Translations under genes and position numbers: made by a program
Source: Chryseobacterium balustinum
GTDB lineage: Bacteria > Bacteroidota > Bacteroidia > Flavobacteriales > Weeksellaceae
Assembly (NCBI RefSeq): GCF_900168205.1
Contig: NZ_FUZE01000002.1
Span: 1-64,000 of the forward strand
DNA length: 64,000 nucleotides
Reading direction: 5' to 3'
Shown here: piece by piece, positions 37,011-45,577 of the stretch
Position numbering within the stretch: the stretch's first letter is position 1
Layout: every line of letters begins with the position of its first letter
Notes under the pieces: generated by a model
The model's input: the letters and a program-made list of their open reading frames with translations, nothing else
What the model was told of the DNA's origin: nothing
The model's database searches: none

Positions 37011-37040
37011 AAAAAACCGATGTTTTTGACGCACCGGTTT
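37011..37040 (-). terminator. Terminator after tssC
   Basis: On the minus strand AACCGGTG pairs with CATCGGTT (one G-U pair) around TCAAAAA and is followed by TTTT. It lies 22 bp after the tssC stop. Confidence 0.75.
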
Positions 37041-37061
37041 CTATATTGAATTTTATAAAGA

Positions 37062-38423
37062 TTAATCCTGAATATATTCTGCATCCCACTCATTACCGTC
37101 ATCACCTTTGTGACCGTCAAGCTTGATTACAAAACTTTTAGTAGGGAAATAAGGAGTCAGTCTGATATCTAACCAAACTCTGTCTTTATTTACTTTATCT
37201 TGCTCAAAACGTACAATTTTAAACTTTTCGATTAATTTATCAGCTCCTTTGATGCCATCTAAGAAACTCACAATCTGTCTTCTCAAGTCGTCTTCGTTTT
37301 TTGCGTTCCAGTTTTCGAAGGCTCTTCGGTTTAAGAAATCCAGTAAAACTTTAGTTACATAATCGAATACACGAACCACAGAATACGTCTGAAGACCGAT
37401 GTTATCACCTGTAAATAATGTTTTTGCAGAGAACGCCATGATTTTACCATATTCATTCACCATTGGAACAAGACCCATTTTTTCTAACTGAGAAATTTCA
37501 CTTTTCTTCAATTCAAATTTCACTGCGTCTACTTCATTGATATTACCGTGCTTTTTACCGGCAGCAACCTGTGACATTAAAGTTTTATGAATTTTTCCGG
37601 CCAATGAAGTTGACGGTGGAAGTTCTACGTTTTCTTCTTCACCTACTTCTTCTGCTCTACCACGACCCACTAGCCAGTTACACGTCATAATGACATTACT
37701 TCTGTGCAATTCGCCACCTGTAAGATTTGCAGAGTGGAATAAATCTACCACATCATCCGGCTTATCAAGATTGGCAAAATCGGTAACCATCATTACTTTA
37801 TTTTCGTTACAGATCTTCGCCCACTTTTCAATTACTTTATTCGATCCCAAATATCCCGGAATCGCCAAAATAGAGTAGTTATCTCTTAAATCTAAACGGT
37901 CGTAATAACTTTTAAATTCATCAGCAATTGCCTCAATAAATAACGGGTTATCTAAATCTGAAACCTGCTCTAAGGTTGCATTGACTATACTTACATTATC
38001 TACCTTGTCTAGTTCTGTATTTTTATAAAACTGAGCAACCGTTCGGTATGAAGTTTCGAGTTGGCGAACGGCATCAAGAGAGTTTTTAAGATTTACTTTC
38101 AAGTTTTGATCAGCCTGTTGTGCTTTATTTTTGCAGGTATCTGCCATTTTTTCAGCAGAATCATTACTGTTTAAAAGCTCTACCCATAGATTAATTTTCT
38201 GTAAAAGCTCTTTTCTTTCATCGGTTTTATTACCATCGTTCAAGAAAATTTCTTTTCTCGCTTTTCTGGTGGGGTTCATATTGGCTATTCCGTCTACGAC
38301 AGATTCTATAAAGCCAAATCCTCCGATTTTATTTAATTCTTCAAGCGGATTTCCTTTTGGTCTTCCAGCTTGCTGCTGTTGATTATGCTGTTGACTTTCT
38401 GCAGCCTGTAATTTACTATCCAT
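37062..38423 (-). CDS. tssC: Type VI secretion contractile sheath large subunit (Bacteroidota type, DUF5458)
   Basis: 453 aa. TssC and TssB stack into the contractile sheath that drives the T6SS needle. After a Gln-rich N-terminus, blocks such as NKIGGFGFIESVVDGIANMN, VSIVNATLEQVSDLDNPLF, LAIPGYLGSNKVIEKWAKIC, DDLRRQIVSFLDGIKGA and VWLDIRLTPYFPTKSFVIKL match the T6SS subtype iii sheath protein. It lies 23 bp behind tssB, in one operon. No other T6SS gene (TssD/Hcp, TssK, ClpV, VgrG) is in this window. Cytoplasmic. Confidence 0.9.
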   Translation of the reverse strand: MDSKLQAAESQQHNQQQQAGRPKGNPLEELNKIGGFGFIESVVDGIANMNPTRKARKEIFLNDGNKTDERKELLQKINLWVELLNSNDSAEKMADTCKNKAQQADQNLKVNLKNSLDAVRQLETSYRTVAQFYKNTELDKVDNVSIVNATLEQVSDLDNPLFIEAIADEFKSYYDRLDLRDNYSILAIPGYLGSNKVIEKWAKICNENKVMMVTDFANLDKPDDVVDLFHSANLTGGELHRSNVIMTCNWLVGRGRAEEVGEEENVELPPSTSLAGKIHKTLMSQVAAGKKHGNINEVDAVKFELKKSEISQLEKMGLVPMVNEYGKIMAFSAKTLFTGDNIGLQTYSVVRVFDYVTKVLLDFLNRRAFENWNAKNEDDLRRQIVSFLDGIKGADKLIEKFKIVRFEQDKVNKDRVWLDIRLTPYFPTKSFVIKLDGHKGDDGNEWDAEYIQD

Positions 38424-38446
38424 AATATTTGTGTAGGTACTTAAGA

Positions 38447-38893
38447 TTATTTTTCAAGTTCTTGTGCGACATCTTTCAATGCTTCAATAAAAGCAGCTCT
38501 GGTCTGCTCATTTTCCAACATATTGCGAAGAATCTTATTGGTTTTCAGCTGACGCACGATTTTATTGTACTGCTCCTGCTCCATACTGAGCTGCTGAAGA
38601 TAATCTGATTTCTGAACAAGATTTTTGGGAGTAAAGTCTGCAAGATTCTGAAAACGGAATTCTTCTTCTACCACACTTCCTTCTTCTGTTTCGTGCTGTA
38701 CAGCGACAGAAGGTTGAAAGTGTCTGAAAACATCATCTACGGTTTTTAATCCTGTAACAATTTCGGGAACATAAGATTCGTCTGTTGTAAGCTGGCTTAC
38801 GATAAGAGATTTGTTCTCCTGGATTTCTTGAATAGCTTCATTAGCGTCGACCTTGACTTCGTTTCCGCCAACACCATAATTAAACATTGCCAT
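38447..38893 (-). CDS. tssB: Type VI secretion contractile sheath small subunit (Bacteroidota type)
   Basis: 148 aa from the ATG at 38893; the longer frame starts with TTG and adds a Gln/Asn-rich leader that I think is not translated. The core has MFNYGVGGNEVKVDANEAIQ, VPEIVTGLKTVDDVFRHFQP, FRFQNLADFTPKNLVQKSDY and a C-terminal helix LKTNKILRNMLENEQTRAAF. It should pair with TssC in the sheath. Promoter unclear: no TAnnTTTG box close to the start. First in the tssB-tssC operon. Confidence 0.88.
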   Translation of the reverse strand: MAMFNYGVGGNEVKVDANEAIQEIQENKSLIVSQLTTDESYVPEIVTGLKTVDDVFRHFQPSVAVQHETEEGSVVEEEFRFQNLADFTPKNLVQKSDYLQQLSMEQEQYNKIVRQLKTNKILRNMLENEQTRAAFIEALKDVAQELEK

Positions 38894-39084
38894 ATTATTA
38901 TTATTTTGAGATTGTTGATTTTGGTTTTGGATTAGCAAATTTTTGACCAATCCATTGCTTAAATTTATAAAAAAACTATAACATACAAAATTTTGTGAAG
39001 TTTTTTTTAAAATAATTCAATTCACCGATGATAATTAAATGATTATTAATACTTTTTGGCATCACTATTCTATGAAAAACAAAT

Positions 39085-39113
39085 AAAAAAAACGCACCAA
39101 AATGATGCGTTTT
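39085..39113 (-). terminator. Terminator of the first M13 peptidase gene
   Basis: AAAACGCA (39089-39096) and TGCGTTTT (39106-39113) form the stem; on the minus strand a T-run follows at 39085-39088. Confidence 0.75.
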
Positions 39114-39136
39114 AACAGTAAATTATTGTACAAAAA

Positions 39137-41236
39137 TTACCAGATTTTAATTCTCTCAGCCGGAGCTTTATACAATTTATCTCCCGGTTTAATATCGAAT
39201 GCTTTCATAAAAGAGTCCTGATTTACCAAAGGTCCAAATGCTCTGAAATATCCCGGTGAGTGCGGATCTGTCTTCACCTGATTCATCATATACTGATCGG
39301 TAGATTTGGTTCTCCAAACCGTTGCCCAACTCATAAAAAACCTCTGATCCTGATTAAATCCGCTAATCAAACCGACATCTCCTTTATCTTTTAAATACAT
39401 TTGAAGCGCATCATAAGCAACCGCTACTCCACCTAAATCACCAATATTTTCACCGCTGGTAAATTTTCCGTTGACGAAACTTCCTTTTACCGGTTCGTAA
39501 GCGTTGTATTGAGCTGCTAATTGCCCCACTTTTGCATCAAAATTCTTACGATCCTGATCGGTCCACCAATTATTCAAATTTCCATCACCGTCAAATCTTG
39601 AACCACTATCATCAAAACCATGAGAAATTTCATGACCAATCACCGCTCCGATTCCACCGAAATTCACCGCAGCATCAGCTTTTGGATTGTAAAAAGGTGG
39701 CTGTAGAATTGCAGCAGGGAAAACAATTTCGTTATTTGAACCGCTGTAATATGCATTTACAGTTTGTGGAGACATTCCCCACTCAGTTTTATCGACAGGT
39801 TTTCCTACTTTTTCTAAGCTTTTCTGATATTGCCAAGCGGAAACATTTTGTAAGTTGGAATATAATGTAGCACCTTGAGCTGGAGCTTCTACTTTCAATT
39901 TAGAATAATCTTTCCACTGATCTGGATAAGCAATTTTTACGGTAAATTTCGATAGTTTTTCCTGAGCTTTCACTTTGGTTTCCGGCGACATCCAATCCAT
40001 ATCATTGATGTGCGTTTTGAAAGATTTTAAAATGTAATCAATGTACATTTCCATCTGCTGTTTAGATTCGGGAGTAAAATATTTATCAACATATAATTTC
40101 CCGAAAGCTTCACCTAAAATACTGTTTACAAGCGCCAAACCTCTTTTATCCATCGCACGCTGTTCTTTTTGCCCCTGAAGATATTTAGAGTAAAAATCGA
40201 AACGTATATTATCTAAGCTGTCACCCAAATTACTTGCATTCCCATTAATGATATGGTATTTCAGATAATCTTTCAGCAACGGCAGGTTTTTCTGATTGAT
40301 AAACTGATCCATATTTTGGTAATATTTCAGCTCACCAACGATTACTTTATCAGTATTTACGCCTGCATCTTTCAGATATTTAGCCAAATTTACATTTTTC
40401 ACCAAACCAGAAAGCTCATTTACATTTTTAGGATTATATCTTAAATTGGCATCTCTGTTCTGCTCTAAAGTCAGTAAATAATTTGCTAATTGCTTTTCAA
40501 AATCAACTACATTTTTTGCAGCAGCATCTGAATTCTTATATCCTAAAACAACAAACAATTTAGCTACATAATTTTGATATTCTGCTAATGTTTTGGTATT
40601 GGCTTCGTTTACCTTTTGGTAATAATCTCTTCCTAAACCAAGGTCAGGACCTCCAAGATATACTGCATTCATTTTAGAATTCTTCATATCTGCCCCTACT
40701 CTCCATCCGTAGAATGAATTGTCACTCAATTTTGTTGCATCTAAAAGGTATTTCTGAAGGTCATTAATATTTTTAATCGCATCAACTTTAGCTAAATCAG
40801 ATTTTATCGGAGAAATTCCAGCAGCATTTCTCTTTTCAACATCCATAAAAGATGCATACAGATTTTGAATTTTTTGTCCTTCTGAACCTTCTGCATATTT
40901 CTCGGTTAAAATTTTATTTAAAATATCAAGCGACGCATCATCTACATTTTCTCTCAATGCATTGAAAGAGCCCCAACTTGCTTTATCAGAAGGAATCTGA
41001 GTTTCTTTCACCCAGTTTCCGTTTACATAACTGAAGAAATCATCCTGCGGGCGAACCGTTTTATCCATATAAGATAAATTGATTCCGTTTTCAGGATAGA
41101 TGGTAAGCGAAGAATTCTCAACAACGATATTTGTTGGAGTTTTTTCTACGGTCGCAGTGGTATTTTTGGTAGTTCCACAAGAATTTAAGAATACAATACC
41201 AGAAAATGCAAGTACTGCAATATTTAGCTTTTTCAT
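39137..41236 (-). CDS. M13-family (neprilysin/PepO-like) zinc metallopeptidase, lipoprotein
   Basis: 699 aa from the ATG at 41236, which starts a lipoprotein signal (SGIVFLNSC, Cys 20). The longer frame (TTG at 41359) runs across the probable promoter TATATTTG at 41269-41276, so it is rejected. Domain order: M13 N-terminal helical domain (about 60-450, with DKTVRPQDDFFSYVNGNWV) and catalytic domain (about 470-699) with FGGIGAVIGHEISHGFDDSG, in which HEISH binds zinc and Glu is the catalytic base. The third ligand comes from ENIGDLGGVAVAYDAL, and the end is DPHSPGYFRAFGP and PGDKLYKAPAERIKIW. A close paralogue lies at 57486-59540. It acts outside the cytoplasm on peptides. Confidence 0.93.
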   Translation of the reverse strand: MKKLNIAVLAFSGIVFLNSCGTTKNTTATVEKTPTNIVVENSSLTIYPENGINLSYMDKTVRPQDDFFSYVNGNWVKETQIPSDKASWGSFNALRENVDDASLDILNKILTEKYAEGSEGQKIQNLYASFMDVEKRNAAGISPIKSDLAKVDAIKNINDLQKYLLDATKLSDNSFYGWRVGADMKNSKMNAVYLGGPDLGLGRDYYQKVNEANTKTLAEYQNYVAKLFVVLGYKNSDAAAKNVVDFEKQLANYLLTLEQNRDANLRYNPKNVNELSGLVKNVNLAKYLKDAGVNTDKVIVGELKYYQNMDQFINQKNLPLLKDYLKYHIINGNASNLGDSLDNIRFDFYSKYLQGQKEQRAMDKRGLALVNSILGEAFGKLYVDKYFTPESKQQMEMYIDYILKSFKTHINDMDWMSPETKVKAQEKLSKFTVKIAYPDQWKDYSKLKVEAPAQGATLYSNLQNVSAWQYQKSLEKVGKPVDKTEWGMSPQTVNAYYSGSNNEIVFPAAILQPPFYNPKADAAVNFGGIGAVIGHEISHGFDDSGSRFDGDGNLNNWWTDQDRKNFDAKVGQLAAQYNAYEPVKGSFVNGKFTSGENIGDLGGVAVAYDALQMYLKDKGDVGLISGFNQDQRFFMSWATVWRTKSTDQYMMNQVKTDPHSPGYFRAFGPLVNQDSFMKAFDIKPGDKLYKAPAERIKIW

Positions 41237-41268
41237 TAAAATAATTTTGAAGTGTAAAACAGTTTTAT

Positions 41269-41276
41269 CAAATATA
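41269..41276 (-). promoter_or_regulatory. -7 promoter box of the first M13 peptidase gene
   Basis: TATATTTG on the minus strand, 33 bp upstream of the chosen start. It decides against the longer start. Confidence 0.55.
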
Positions 41277-41358
41277 AGAATTTTGGTGGACATGCTTATA
41301 TTACCCAATATCTCGCAAATTAGTGCACATAAAGTCTGTCTAATCCGTGGGAAAAACA

Positions 41359-42213
41359 TTAATTTTCGATCTTACTCAAATGTTTTTTCTTAAAAGCTGT
41401 AGGAGTTTCTCCCATGTAATTTTTGAATAATTTATTAAAGTAAGAAATGCTTTCAAAACCAACCTGAAAGCAAACTTCTGTAATGCATAAATTCTGTAAC
41501 AACAACATTTTTGCCTGATTGATTCTGTAATTATTCACAAAATCGGTAAAAGTCATATTCGTTTGTTTTTTAAAATACCTACAAAAGGCTGGCGTACTCA
41601 AACTTACCATCTCAGCAATAACGTTCACATTGGGATTTTTGTCATAGTTTTCGTTGATGTAATCATAAATAGTTCCCATCCTGATCTTATCATTTAAGAA
41701 CCATTTTATTCTGGTGTCTTCATTATTCAATTCTTTGACTTCATTTGATTGGGCTAAAATTTGTAGAATTTCAATTAAACCCATAAAAGAGACAAATGAA
41801 TTTTCATTTTTAATCTGATGTAGTTTTTCAACGACAATCATTTTAGTTTCTCCTGAAAATGATAATCCCAGATAAGAACGTTCGAGCAAATTTTTAATAC
41901 TATCGAATTCCGGAATTGGGAAAATAAGTTCCTGCAGAAAATTTTCTCTCATTTGCAAAACGAGCTGCTTGCATTCGGTATGAATTTTATAGTCAAAATT
42001 AAGATGCGGAACATTTGAACCAATCAATAACAATTCGCTGTCTTTAAAATCTGAAATATTTTTCCCAACATGACGGATTCCTTTGCAGGCTTCTACATAA
42101 ACAAGTTCGATTTCGGGATGATAATGCCAGAAAAAACAGTCTTTTAATGAAGGAGAAAAAAGTTTAAAAGACTTTCCTTCTTCAAACTGAATAATTTCTT
42201 TCTGAATTTTCAT
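41359..42213 (-). CDS. AraC-family transcriptional regulator
   Basis: 284 aa. The N-terminal half has a cupin-like sensor with FWHYHPEIELVYVEACKG (28-45) and the GSNVPH block. The C-terminal 100 residues hold two helix-turn-helices: NVNVIAEMVSLSTPAFCRYF and the AraC signature ITEVCFQVGFESISYFNKLF, followed by NYMGETPTAFKKK. It is divergent from an MFS transporter with a 170-bp gap, so it probably controls that exporter. The inducer is unknown. No clear operator was found in the gap. Confidence 0.9.
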   Translation of the reverse strand: MKIQKEIIQFEEGKSFKLFSPSLKDCFFWHYHPEIELVYVEACKGIRHVGKNISDFKDSELLLIGSNVPHLNFDYKIHTECKQLVLQMRENFLQELIFPIPEFDSIKNLLERSYLGLSFSGETKMIVVEKLHQIKNENSFVSFMGLIEILQILAQSNEVKELNNEDTRIKWFLNDKIRMGTIYDYINENYDKNPNVNVIAEMVSLSTPAFCRYFKKQTNMTFTDFVNNYRINQAKMLLLQNLCITEVCFQVGFESISYFNKLFKNYMGETPTAFKKKHLSKIEN

Positions 42214-42383
42214 TAGGTTCTATTTTGATTAATATTCAATTTAAATTAAAATAAAAAAGTTAATATAGAGCAAATTTATATCATTTCTGTTAAAGTTTAA
42301 ATGATTATTTCTATCGAAATTTGCGCTTTAAAAAGAAGCAATGAATAATTGCGTGGATCAGGTTTATTTTTAAATAATTTAAA

Positions 42384-43583
42384 ATGCAGATTGATAAAAG
42401 AATTATTCCACTTGCCATAGGTGGTTTGGGAATAGGAACAACAGAGTTTACAATCATGGGATTGCTTCCCGATCTGGCAAGAAGTTTACAGATCAGTATT
42501 CCGGAAGCAGGTCATTTGATCTCTGCGTATGCTTTTGGTGTTGTTGTAGGAGCACCTCTTTTAATAGGATATTCGGTGAAATTTCCACCTAAAAAAGTGT
42601 TGATTGTATTAATGATGATTTTCACATTATTTAATGCGTTATCTGCAATTGCTCCCGATTACAATACGATGATGATTATCCGTTTCTTATCCGGACTTCC
42701 TCATGGAGCATTTTTCGGAGTTGGAACCGTTGTTGCAACAAGAATGGCAGCAAAGGGGAAAGAAGCTTTTTATATTTCACTCATGTTTACAGGATTAACG
42801 GTTGCGAATTTAGCGATGGTTCCTTTGGTAACTTATATTGGCCATATGTTTCATTGGAGATGGTATTTTGCAATTGTTGGGGTCATAGGCCTGATTGCTT
42901 TATTATTTTTAAAACTTTGGCTTCCTGCAATAGATGCGAATCAGGATACTCATTTTAAAGAAGAAATTAAATTCCTAAAAAGAAAACAGGCTTGGTTGGT
43001 TTTGGCGATCACAGCAATTGGTTTTGGCGGACTTTTTACCTGGTTTAGTTATATCACCCCATTAATGACCGTCGTTTCTGGGATTGCAGAAAGCAGTATG
43101 GCATATGTAATGATTCTTGCAGGTGCAGGAATGGTAGTCGGAAATCTTGTTGGAGGATATCTATCTGATCGATTAAGCCCTGAAAAAACCTGTATCTTAT
43201 TACTTGCATTGATGATGCTCTCTTTATGTGGTGTATTTTTCCTTTCAGAATATCAATCTATTTCTTTGGGATTAACTTTCATTTGTGGTGCATTATCAAT
43301 GTCTGTGGCTGCGCCAATCAATATTATGATGATGAAAGCTGCACCGAAAAGCGAAATGATGGCTGCTGCATTTATGCAGGCTGCGTTTAATATTGCCAAT
43401 GCAATGGGCGCATTTTTAGGAGGAATTCCTTTAGAAAACGGTCTTTCATATAATTATCCTTCGCTAGTCGGAGTGTTTATGACTTTAATTGGTCTGATCA
43501 TCAGTGTGCGTTATATGTATCTCTACCGCTCCAATAATATTGTGGACGACTTGAAATTAGAAACTGCGAATTGCGACAAATAA
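42384..43583 (+). CDS. MFS transporter (AraJ-type efflux)
   Basis: 399 aa with twelve predicted membrane segments. The conserved opening is LAIGGLGIGTTEFTIMGLLP, as in AraJ/NepI and chloramphenicol or arabinose-type exporters. The MFS signature between helices 2 and 3 is GYSVKFPPKKVLIVLMMIF. The second half contains GNLVGGYLSDRLSPEKTC. Such proteins export sugars or drugs by proton antiport. It is divergent from the AraC regulator, its likely controller. The substrate is unknown. Confidence 0.9.
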   Translation: MQIDKRIIPLAIGGLGIGTTEFTIMGLLPDLARSLQISIPEAGHLISAYAFGVVVGAPLLIGYSVKFPPKKVLIVLMMIFTLFNALSAIAPDYNTMMIIRFLSGLPHGAFFGVGTVVATRMAAKGKEAFYISLMFTGLTVANLAMVPLVTYIGHMFHWRWYFAIVGVIGLIALLFLKLWLPAIDANQDTHFKEEIKFLKRKQAWLVLAITAIGFGGLFTWFSYITPLMTVVSGIAESSMAYVMILAGAGMVVGNLVGGYLSDRLSPEKTCILLLALMMLSLCGVFFLSEYQSISLGLTFICGALSMSVAAPINIMMMKAAPKSEMMAAAFMQAAFNIANAMGAFLGGIPLENGLSYNYPSLVGVFMTLIGLIISVRYMYLYRSNNIVDDLKLETANCDK

Positions 43584-43590
43584 AAGAACT

Positions 43591-43620
43591 AAAAAAGAGA
43601 AGCAATTGCTTCTCTTTTTT
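43591..43620. terminator. Bidirectional terminator between MFS and SpoIIAA-like genes
   Basis: A perfect palindrome: AAAAAAGAGAAGCAA followed by its reverse complement, with T6 on either strand. It serves the two convergent genes. Confidence 0.85.
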
Positions 43621-43625
43621 ATTAA

Positions 43626-44006
43626 CTAACTTTTAACTTCGTTACCGTTTTGACACCAGTATAATGCATTATAAAGATTTTCTTTCGGAAAAGATTTAAA
43701 TTCTCCAGGCATCAAAACACTGAAAATATCTGTAAAATTCTGTACTCCTTCTTTATCGGTTACAATAGCTGCTCTGTTCCATTTCGTAATATTTTTTATA
43801 CCTAAAAGTGCATCCTGAAGCCAGGCTCCCATCGTAAAATTACTTAAATCGGTATCTAAATAAAGGAGGTAATTTAATTCATCAAATTGTTCTATTTTAC
43901 TCTTCACATAAGGAATGACAAGATTCTCAAAATCTTCTCTTGTTACTTCACCAGTTGCATTGAAGGCTGCTACATTTTCCGGAGCATCATTAAGTATTGT
44001 TATCAT
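43626..44006 (-). CDS. SpoIIAA-like (STAS-related) protein, 126 aa
   Basis: The whole protein is one SpoIIAA-like/DUF3478 domain. It has FNATGEVTREDFENLVIPYV (15-34), LLYLDTDLSNFTMGAWLQDA (47-66) and AAIVTDKEGVQNFTDIFSVL (about 80-99). These proteins have an anti-sigma-antagonist-like fold but no known phosphorylated Ser here. They may bind lipids or ligands. Single gene, cytoplasmic; function unknown. Confidence 0.85.
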   Translation of the reverse strand: MITILNDAPENVAAFNATGEVTREDFENLVIPYVKSKIEQFDELNYLLYLDTDLSNFTMGAWLQDALLGIKNITKWNRAAIVTDKEGVQNFTDIFSVLMPGEFKSFPKENLYNALYWCQNGNEVKS

Positions 44007-44116
44007 AATTTATATTTTAAATGGTTTTGGTGATTTTATTTTATCAATAATTAAACCATAATTAATGAATAGGTCTATTTAAGGCTCAATTATTGCTCAT
44101 ATTTTGAAAAAACTCT

Positions 44117-45322
44117 ATGGACTTGAAATCTAACGAACCTTTCTGGCTTTTGAAAAATGGTTTATTATCTTCCTATCCTTCCCTAAAATCTGATGAAGAA
44201 TGTGATGTTCTTATTATTGGCGGTGGAATTACCGGAAGTCTTATTGCTCATCAAATGATAAAAGACGGATACCAAACTATTTTGATTGATAAACGCGAAA
44301 TCTGCAACGGAAGTACCTCAGCGACAACCTCAATGTTGCAGTATGAAATTGATACTCCGCTTTACGAATTGATTGAAATGATTGGCGAAAAAGGTGCGGT
44401 AGAAAGTTACAAAGCCTGTTCAAAATCTATAGACGATCTGGAAAAGCTTACAAAAGAAATAAAAGCCCGATCTGGTTTTAAAAGAAAACAGTCTTTATAT
44501 TTTGCTTCGAAAAAGAAAGATGCAATTTGGCTTGAGAAAGAATATGTTGCCCGGAAAAAAGCAGGATTTGATGTGACTTGGTTGGGTATTGAAGACATTG
44601 AAGAAAAATTCGGATTTCAGAATACTTACGGTGGTATATTATCTAAACAAGGCGCAAGTATTGATGCCTTTAAATTTGCTCATGAGCTGCTAAGATTTAA
44701 TACAAAAAAAGGACTGAAAATATTTGATAAAACCGAAATGAAATCGGTAAAATATTTAAGAGATCATAATTTAGCTTTAACAACTGATGGTTTTAATATT
44801 AAAGCTAAAAAAATTATTTACTGCGTTGGTTATGAAAGTTCAACAATGATTAAAGAACATTTTGTTGATTTGAAAAGCACGTTTGCAGTAGTTTCTGAAG
44901 TTGACAATAATAAATTTAAAAATATAGAACATACTCTCGTTTGGAATACCGATGATCCCTACATTTATATGCGATCTACAGACGACGAAAGACTACTGAT
45001 CGGTGGTGGTGACGAAGATTTTTCTGATCCAGAAAAGAGAGATTCTTTATTGAACAAAAAAGAAAAAGAAATTTTAAAAAACCTGAAAAGAATAAAACCT
45101 GATTACCAGTTTTACACCGATTTTGTGTGGGCGGGAACCTTCGGTGAAACGAAAGACGGACTTCCGTACATCGGACCTCACGACAATTTTAAAAACTCGT
45201 ATTTTGTTTTAGGATTTGGTGGAAACGGAATTACTTTTTCGGTTACAGGAATGGAAATGGCTTCCGCTTTTATGAAGAATAAAAAACACAAGCTTTCTGA
45301 ATATTTTAAATTTGGAAGATAA
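44117..45322 (+). CDS. FAD-dependent oxidoreductase (DAO family)
   Basis: 401 aa. The Rossmann motif CDVLIIGGGITGSLIAHQMI (about 28-47) is followed by ILIDKREICNGSTSATTSML. Other DAO features are YGGILSKQGASIDAFKFAHE (about 173-192), KIIYCVGYES and the late FAD block TKDGLPYIGP with FGGNGITFSVTGMEMA. It resembles amine and gamma-glutamylputrescine oxidases and the FAD half of Rieske-FAD proteins; the Rieske domain is absent. Reaction: oxidation of an amine or amino acid with FAD reduced. Substrate unknown. It is followed by a very stable hairpin. Confidence 0.9.
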   Translation: MDLKSNEPFWLLKNGLLSSYPSLKSDEECDVLIIGGGITGSLIAHQMIKDGYQTILIDKREICNGSTSATTSMLQYEIDTPLYELIEMIGEKGAVESYKACSKSIDDLEKLTKEIKARSGFKRKQSLYFASKKKDAIWLEKEYVARKKAGFDVTWLGIEDIEEKFGFQNTYGGILSKQGASIDAFKFAHELLRFNTKKGLKIFDKTEMKSVKYLRDHNLALTTDGFNIKAKKIIYCVGYESSTMIKEHFVDLKSTFAVVSEVDNNKFKNIEHTLVWNTDDPYIYMRSTDDERLLIGGGDEDFSDPEKRDSLLNKKEKEILKNLKRIKPDYQFYTDFVWAGTFGETKDGLPYIGPHDNFKNSYFVLGFGGNGITFSVTGMEMASAFMKNKKHKLSEYFKFGR

Positions 45323-45361
45323 CTTTATTTTAAAATTTAGCGTTTTAAAAATAACTGAAAA

Positions 45362-45394
45362 GTTTCGGGGTTTGGCAAAGCCAAACCCCGAAAC
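45362..45394. terminator. Very stable hairpin after the FAD oxidoreductase gene
   Basis: GTTTCGGGGTTTGGC and its perfect reverse complement, 15 bp, with a three-base loop. GC-rich compared with the surroundings. No long T-run follows, so it may be a repeat element used as a terminator. Confidence 0.65.
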
Positions 45395-45471
45395 GAAATA
45401 AACAATACTAACATTCACATCACTGTTTCACGGAACTGGTGTTTGAGACCAATTCTTTTGCTACTTTTGTT

Positions 45472-45515
45472 GATAGGATTTTATCCTATCCTTTATTAGG
45501 TCGTCCCTTTGGGAC
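45472..45515. repeat. Two short palindromes of REP type
   Basis: GATAGGATTTTATCCTATC (45472-45490) and GTCCCTTTGGGAC (45503-45515). A related GTCCC-GGAC palindrome occurs at 47019-47031. They fill the gap between the FAD oxidoreductase and VWA genes. Confidence 0.6.
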
Positions 45516-45577
45516 TTTCGAACATCAATAAATAAAAAATAATTTCAAACTCGAATCCTATATCTCGGAACCGAAAA

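Noticed and set aside
39532..39870. Plus-strand 112-aa ORF inside the M13 gene
   Set aside because: His/Gln-rich composition comes from the antisense of the conserved catalytic region; the same kind of antisense ORF appears in the paralogue.
41237..41359. Longer N-terminus of the first M13 peptidase (TTG start)
   Set aside because: It spans the likely promoter box at 41269-41276 and puts the lipoprotein signal in the middle of the protein.
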